From NCBI RefSeq assembly GCF_001720485.1, contig NZ_CP017114.1:496001-560000 (forward strand): a stretch of 64,000 nucleotides of DNA, read 5' to 3'. This document shows, piece after piece, positions 60,155 through 64,000 of this stretch (the first letter of the stretch is position 1; each line of letters opens with the position of its first letter). Source of the stretch: Cobetia marina. Its GTDB lineage: Bacteria > Pseudomonadota > Gammaproteobacteria > Pseudomonadales > Halomonadaceae. The position numbers and the translations under genes are program-made. The notes beneath the pieces were generated by a model. It was not told the DNA's origin. It was given only the letters and a program-made list of their open reading frames with translations, and did not search any database.

Positions 60155-60190
60155 AAACCGCCGCACCCGAGGAGTCGGGGCGGCGGTTTT
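60155..60190 (+). terminator. Rho-independent terminator of nadA
   Basis: AAACCGCCG and CGGCGGTTT with inner CCCGA/TCGGG, followed by TTTCATTG. The AAACC start makes it usable for the convergent protease gene as well. Confidence 0.85.
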
Positions 60191-60219
60191 TCATTGTCGG
60201 CGGGAAGGGGCGGGGGAGA

Positions 60220-61722
60220 TCAGAACGCTTCGATGGCGTTGCGGTAGTCCTTGAAGTCCTCACGCCGCGCATTGATGCGATTGGCCAGCGCGAAGTCGTC
60301 TGCCTTGCGCGCCGCCTCATCGGCCAGTTTCAGCTGGGCGAAGGCACTGTCCATGCGTCCCTCGAGCTGCTCGAATTCCGCCCGGTACAGGAAGGCTTCG
60401 GCCTGATGCCCGCTGCGGCCACTGGCCTCGGCCGCCAGATTCCACACCTTGGGATCATCGGGATGTTCGCGGCGCATGTCTTCCAGCTGTTGGCGTGCGC
60501 TGGCGGGGTCCTGCTGCAGCCTGACCTCGGCAAGTGCCAGGCGTGTCGGCAGGTAATCCGGCTGCAGGCGCAGCAGGCGTCTGGCGCGTTGCGTGGCCTC
60601 GTCATAGCGACGTGCATCCCGGGCGACCTCGATGGCACTGGCGCTGATCAGGGTGAGGTCGGGATGCTTGTCGTGCAGGCGGTCCAGCGCCGCGAGGGCG
60701 CTGTCGATCTCGTGATTCTCGGCGGCCGCCAGTGCCTGGTAGTAGGCGATGGCATCCGGATCGGCTGAGTCCTCACGCAAGGTCACCAGCCCCTGGGAGG
60801 GCTGGCTCAGGTTGAGCGCCAGCAGGGCACGGGCGCGTATCATCTCGTAGGCCAGCGTGCCCAGCGGATCAGGGGTCGCGGTCTCCAGGGCATCGGCACG
60901 CGCCTGGGTGTCACCGATACGTGCTTCGGTGACCGGGTGCGTCAGCAGGAATTCCGGCGCGTTGCTGCCCTGCAGGCTGGCCATGCGCTGCATGGCGCGA
61001 AACATGCGGGGCATGGCCTCGGGGTCGAAGCCGGCACGCGCCAGCGCCTCGATGCCGACACGGTCGGCCTCCTGTTCGAAGCGGCGTGAGTAGGCCAGCT
61101 GATCCGAGATCGCCGCCGCCTGGGTGCCGGCCATGGTCGCGAGACCGGCCGAGCCGCCACCGCCGGCCGCGATCACCATGCCGGCGAGAAAACCGGCCAG
61201 TGTCGGCAGGCGAGTTTCAGCCTGACGTTCCATGTTGCGGGCAAAGTGATGCTGGGAGAGGTGGCCCAGCTCGTGGGCGAGCACTGAGGCGAAGGCGTCG
61301 CGGTCCGGCGCGAAGGCGAACAGCCCCGTATTGACGCCGACCACGCCGCCGGGCACGGCGAAAGCGTTCAGCTGACTGCTGGCCACCAGGGTGATGATGA
61401 AGTCATTGCGGTCCAGCTCACTCCAGGGCGCCAGCTTGCGAACGATGCCATTGATCCAGTCCAGCGTGATAGGGTCATCCCATTCACGCACGTGGGCGCG
61501 GAACTGGCGCAGCCAGGCGCGTCCGATACGATATTCATCGTTGCTGGAAATGCCGCCGCTGGCGCTCCCCAGGTCCGGCAGTCCATAGTCGTTCTGCGCC
61601 ACGGCGGGGGGGCTGGCCAGGGAGGCACCCATCAGCGTCAGGCTGAGCAGCAGGCTGGATAGGGTGACGCGTGTGGTGCGTGCGTGACGAACGCGACCGC
61701 TCAAGGGGGACAGCAACGACAT
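60220..61722 (-). CDS. bepA: M48-family periplasmic metalloprotease with TPRs (BepA-like)
   Basis: Outer-membrane quality control: BepA degrades or chaperones misassembled beta-barrel proteins such as LptD. 500 residues. It has a signal peptide (SLLLSLTLMGASLASPPAVAQ), then the M48 domain with the zinc motif HELGH in SVLAHELGHLSQHHFAR, the AFAVPGGVVGVNTGL segment and RRFEQEADRVGIEALARAGFDP containing the third ligand. C-terminal tetratricopeptide repeats follow (from about residue 290). The ATG at 61722 is chosen since the signal peptide follows it and GAGGA lies upstream on the minus strand. Divergent from the TusA-like gene. Confidence 0.9.
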   Translation of the reverse strand: MSLLSPLSGRVRHARTTRVTLSSLLLSLTLMGASLASPPAVAQNDYGLPDLGSASGGISSNDEYRIGRAWLRQFRAHVREWDDPITLDWINGIVRKLAPWSELDRNDFIITLVASSQLNAFAVPGGVVGVNTGLFAFAPDRDAFASVLAHELGHLSQHHFARNMERQAETRLPTLAGFLAGMVIAAGGGGSAGLATMAGTQAAAISDQLAYSRRFEQEADRVGIEALARAGFDPEAMPRMFRAMQRMASLQGSNAPEFLLTHPVTEARIGDTQARADALETATPDPLGTLAYEMIRARALLALNLSQPSQGLVTLREDSADPDAIAYYQALAAAENHEIDSALAALDRLHDKHPDLTLISASAIEVARDARRYDEATQRARRLLRLQPDYLPTRLALAEVRLQQDPASARQQLEDMRREHPDDPKVWNLAAEASGRSGHQAEAFLYRAEFEQLEGRMDSAFAQLKLADEAARKADDFALANRINARREDFKDYRNAIEAF

Positions 61723-61928
61723 GCAGGCAATCCTCTTCAATAAGGTGCAAGGCACAGTCGGCCCGCACGACACATGAAGTGAGCCGGACTGACCTGGCTA
61801 CCCCTCACTCTCAGGGGGTGGCGGGGCGGAAAGTTGCTTTGTCAGGCAAGGTGCCCTTAAATCGGGGCGTTTTCAAGCTGCACCCTTCATGCGTGTGGCA
61901 GAACATCATAACGAGAACGGAAGGGCAG

Positions 61929-62234
61929 ATGGCATTCGAACGACCTGGCGCTGAGACTGCGAATCCGACGGCTGATTCCACGGCCGATACCCACCTGACA
62001 ACGCTCGATGCGCGCGGCCTGCACTGTCCGTTGCCGCTGCTGCGCACCAAGCTGGCACTGGCTGGCATGAGTGCCGGCGAGCAACTCGAGGTCCTCGCCA
62101 GCGACGCCGGCGCCTGGGGTGACATCCCCGCCTATCTGGCGCTGAGCGATCACGCGCTGGTCTCGCGTGAAGAGACGGCCGCGGGTGATTATCGCTTCGT
62201 GATCAAGGCGCTCACGGAGGATGACCCCTCATGA
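61929..62234 (+). CDS. TusA-family sulfur carrier protein
   Basis: 101-residue protein with a single TusA/SirA domain; DARGLHCPLPLLRTKLAL contains the conserved Cys-Pro (CPxP) that carries persulfide sulfur. The first 25 residues form an extension rich in Thr and Ala. Whether it serves tRNA 2-thiolation or another sulfur pathway cannot be told; no tusBCD genes are nearby. AAGGG precedes ATG 61929. It overlaps the PerM gene by four bases, so the two are co-expressed, a pairing seen in several gammaproteobacteria. Confidence 0.88.
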   Translation: MAFERPGAETANPTADSTADTHLTTLDARGLHCPLPLLRTKLALAGMSAGEQLEVLASDAGAWGDIPAYLALSDHALVSREETAAGDYRFVIKALTEDDPS

Positions 62235-63325
62235 CCATGAAGACCCTGTTGCGTGGCTGGTTGGAGCGCTATTTCTCCGATGAGGAGGCGGTGGTGCTGT
62301 TTCTGGTGCTGGTGCTGGTCTTCGCGGCCGTCATCTGGCTGGGCAGCATGCTGGCGCCATTCTTCACGGCCTTGATCGTCGCCTTCCTGCTGCAGAGCGG
62401 CGTGAGCTTTCTGGAGCGGTTCGGCTTGCCGCGTCTGGCCGCCGTCAGTCTGATGACGCTGGTGTTCATGGGCATCATGCTGGCCAGTGCGCTGATCCTG
62501 TTGCCGCTGGTCTGGCATCAGCTGGCCAATCTGATCCAGGAGATTCCCGGCATGTTCGCCTCGGGTCAGCGCTGGCTGGGCGAGTTGCAGCAGCGCTTCC
62601 CCGGCCTGATCACGCCGGAGCAGGTCCAGCAGTGGGTCGGCGCCGCCGGGCGTGAGCTGACCCAGTTCGGGCAACGTGCGGTGTCCCTGTCGCTGGCGTC
62701 GCTCGGCAACCTGATGGGCGTGGTGATCTATCTGGTGCTGGTGCCGATCCTGGTGTTCTTCATGCTCAAGGATCGCGAGCGGCTGGTGGAGTTCACGCTG
62801 GCATTGCTGCCGCGCAAGCGCCTGCTGATGAGTCGGGTGTGGAACGAGATGGATGACCAGATCGCCAACTTCGTGCGCGGCAAGGTGATCGAGATCGTCA
62901 TCGTCGGTGGCGTCAGCTACGTCACCTTCGTCATCTTCGGATTGCCGTACTCGGCGCTGCTGGCCATCGTGGTCGGTTTCTCGGTGCTGATTCCCTACAT
63001 CGGGGCGGCGGGGGCGACCCTGCCGGTGGCCGCCGTGGCCGGTTTCCATTTCGGGCTGGGCGATACCTTCATGTACGTGATGATCGCCTACGGCATCATC
63101 CAGGCACTGGATGGCAACGTGCTGGTGCCGTTGCTGTTCTCGGAGGCGGTCAATCTGCACCCGGTGGCGATCATTCTGGCCGTGCTGTTCTTCGGCGGGA
63201 TCTGGGGCTTCTGGGGCGTGTTCTTCGCCATCCCGCTGGCCACGCTGATGAAGTCGCTGCTCTACGCCTGGCCGCGTCGTTCCCGCGCCGAGGCAGGCCT
63301 GCCCGAAGAAGAAGTGCAGGGCTGA
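62231..63325 (+). CDS. AI-2E family transporter (PerM-like)
   Basis: 364-residue inner-membrane protein of the AI-2E/PerM family, with about eight membrane segments. Near residues 20-75 there are two strong helices (VVLFLVLVLVFAAVIWLGSML and PFFTALIVAFLLQSGVSFLE). The family motif region IYLVLVPILVFFMLKDRERL, a cytoplasmic loop with RVWNEMDDQIANFVRGK and the C-terminal helices follow, ending VHPVAIILAVLFFGGIWGFWG-like. Members include autoinducer-2 exporters and sodium/proton antiporters; substrate unknown. A second in-frame ATG lies two codons later. Confidence 0.88.
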   Translation: MTMKTLLRGWLERYFSDEEAVVLFLVLVLVFAAVIWLGSMLAPFFTALIVAFLLQSGVSFLERFGLPRLAAVSLMTLVFMGIMLASALILLPLVWHQLANLIQEIPGMFASGQRWLGELQQRFPGLITPEQVQQWVGAAGRELTQFGQRAVSLSLASLGNLMGVVIYLVLVPILVFFMLKDRERLVEFTLALLPRKRLLMSRVWNEMDDQIANFVRGKVIEIVIVGGVSYVTFVIFGLPYSALLAIVVGFSVLIPYIGAAGATLPVAAVAGFHFGLGDTFMYVMIAYGIIQALDGNVLVPLLFSEAVNLHPVAIILAVLFFGGIWGFWGVFFAIPLATLMKSLLYAWPRRSRAEAGLPEEEVQG

Positions 63326-63361
63326 GCGCATGTCCCGGGCCTCGTCCCGTGTCGCCTGCAT

Positions 63362-63395
63362 GAAAAAAGCCCCGCCGATCGGCGGGGCTTTTTTC
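63362..63395. terminator. Bidirectional terminator between perM-like and bcp
   Basis: GAAAAAAGCCCCGCC and GGCGGGGCTTTTTTC form a perfect 15-bp stem with a GATC loop, A-rich on one side and T-rich on the other, so it serves both convergent genes. Confidence 0.92.
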
Positions 63396-63493
63396 ATGGG
63401 CGAGTGGCGGCGTTTCACCGCCATGGCCCTCCAGCAGGACCCTTGCGCACAGGCAGGCCTTGACGCTCGGGGCTTGCAGCCTTCCGGCGAGCA

Positions 63494-63970
63494 TCACTTG
63501 CCGGCGTCGAGCTCGCGGGCGGCGTCCAGCACTTCCTCGACATGGCCCTTGACCTTCACGCCACGCCATTCGCGCGCCAGATTGCCGTCGGCGTCGATCA
63601 GGAAGGTGGAGCGCACCACGCCGAGACTTTCCTTGCCCATGAATTTCTTCATGTGAATGACGTCAAAGATCTTGCACAGGGTCTCGTCCGGGTCGCTGAT
63701 CAGCTCGAACGGGTAGCCCTGCTTGGCCCGGAAGTTCTCGTGGGTGCGCAGGCTGTCGCGGGAGACGCCGAGAATCACGGTGTTGGCCGCTTCGAATTCC
63801 TTGAGGTGGTCGCGGAAGTCACCGCCTTCGGTGGTACAGCCCGGCGTGTGGTCCTTCGGGTAGAAGTAGATGACGGCTTGCTTGCCCTTGAGGCTCGCCG
63901 GGGTGACTTCGGTATCACTGGTGGCTTGTGCGGTAAAGTCGGGAATTGGCTGACCGAGGCTGACGCTCAT
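63494..63970 (-). CDS. bcp: Thioredoxin-dependent thiol peroxidase (peroxiredoxin Q)
   Basis: Reduces hydrogen and organic peroxides. 158 residues of the AhpC/TSA-type fold with YFYPKDHTPGCTTEGGDFRDH; Cys47 or nearby is the peroxidatic Cys. E. coli Bcp has a second Cys five residues later, which is Gly here (TEGGDF), so this is a form without that resolving Cys. The conserved Arg lies in VRSTFLIDADG. ATG 63970 is chosen because AGGAG lies upstream and MSVSLGQPIPDF is the family start. The last 30 bases of the window hold nothing recognisable. Confidence 0.94.
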   Translation of the reverse strand: MSVSLGQPIPDFTAQATSDTEVTPASLKGKQAVIYFYPKDHTPGCTTEGGDFRDHLKEFEAANTVILGVSRDSLRTHENFRAKQGYPFELISDPDETLCKIFDVIHMKKFMGKESLGVVRSTFLIDADGNLAREWRGVKVKGHVEEVLDAARELDAGK

Positions 63971-64000
63971 CGTGCTCTCCTGGCGATGACTGACGGCCAT

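Overview
The window is chromosomal DNA of a GC-rich gammaproteobacterium. The 16S gene, the rpsU-dnaG-rpoD block, the surA-pdxA-rsmA-apaG-apaH block and the nas/nir genes all fit the family Halomonadaceae. The 16S variable regions look most like Cobetia or a close relative; this is an inference from memory of such sequences, not from a search. I see no prophage, transposon, integrase, CRISPR array or toxin-antitoxin pair. Almost all of the window is core genome, so the novelty lies mostly in regulatory DNA and RNA between genes.

Layout. 1-5.3 kb: the end of surA, then pdxA, rsmA, apaG, apaH, glpE and cca, all rightward. 5.3-8.3 kb: plsY (left), folB-folK (right) and tsaD (left). 8.4-13.5 kb: the macromolecular synthesis operon rpsU-dnaG-rpoD, with a strongly structured rpsU leader and an internal terminator. 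13.5-16.0 kb: leftward genes for an S26-type peptidase behind a Fur-box-like promoter, a six-helix membrane protein and a LysR regulator divergent from sdaA. 18.0-23.1 kb: a complete branched-chain-amino-acid-type ABC importer (two ATPases, binding protein, two permeases).

23.2-32.7 kb is the most interesting part, a nitrate/nitrite assimilation locus. A leftward operon (FAD reductase, nirB, nirD) and a rightward operon (nasA, uroporphyrinogen-III methyltransferase) diverge from a 0.8-kb control region. Both leaders carry the same small hairpin, CAGGC stem with an AAAGGC hexaloop, whose 3' strand is also the 5' strand of a rho-independent terminator. This is the architecture of ANTAR (NasT/NasR) antitermination. 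Candidate sigma-54 promoters and an NtrC-like site lie between the operons. Downstream of nirD is an apparently complete gene for a small RNA of about 120 nt: a sigma-54 -24/-12 element, two overlapping NtrC-like sites about 120-150 bp upstream, a 5' stem beginning at the predicted start, and a rho-independent terminator. It belongs to no protein gene.

32.7-38.6 kb: an rrn operon (16S, tRNA-Ile, tRNA-Ala, 23S, 5S) with two promoters, boxA elements, RNase III stems and, upstream, an inverted pair of DnaA boxes. 38.7-48.3 kb: a small secreted protein, tesB, tadA, a CHASE-type diguanylate cyclase, mltF and purL. 48.5-58.2 kb: an FMN-dependent glutamate-synthase-like protein, a crotonase, radD, a divergent TrpRS-like protein with a degenerate KMSKS loop, then scpA-scpB-rluB behind a promoter that abuts five 17-bp tandem repeats. 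58.4-64 kb: three identical tRNA-Lys genes that share a T-stem mismatch, then nadA, a BepA-like protease, a TusA-like protein, a PerM-type permease and bcp.
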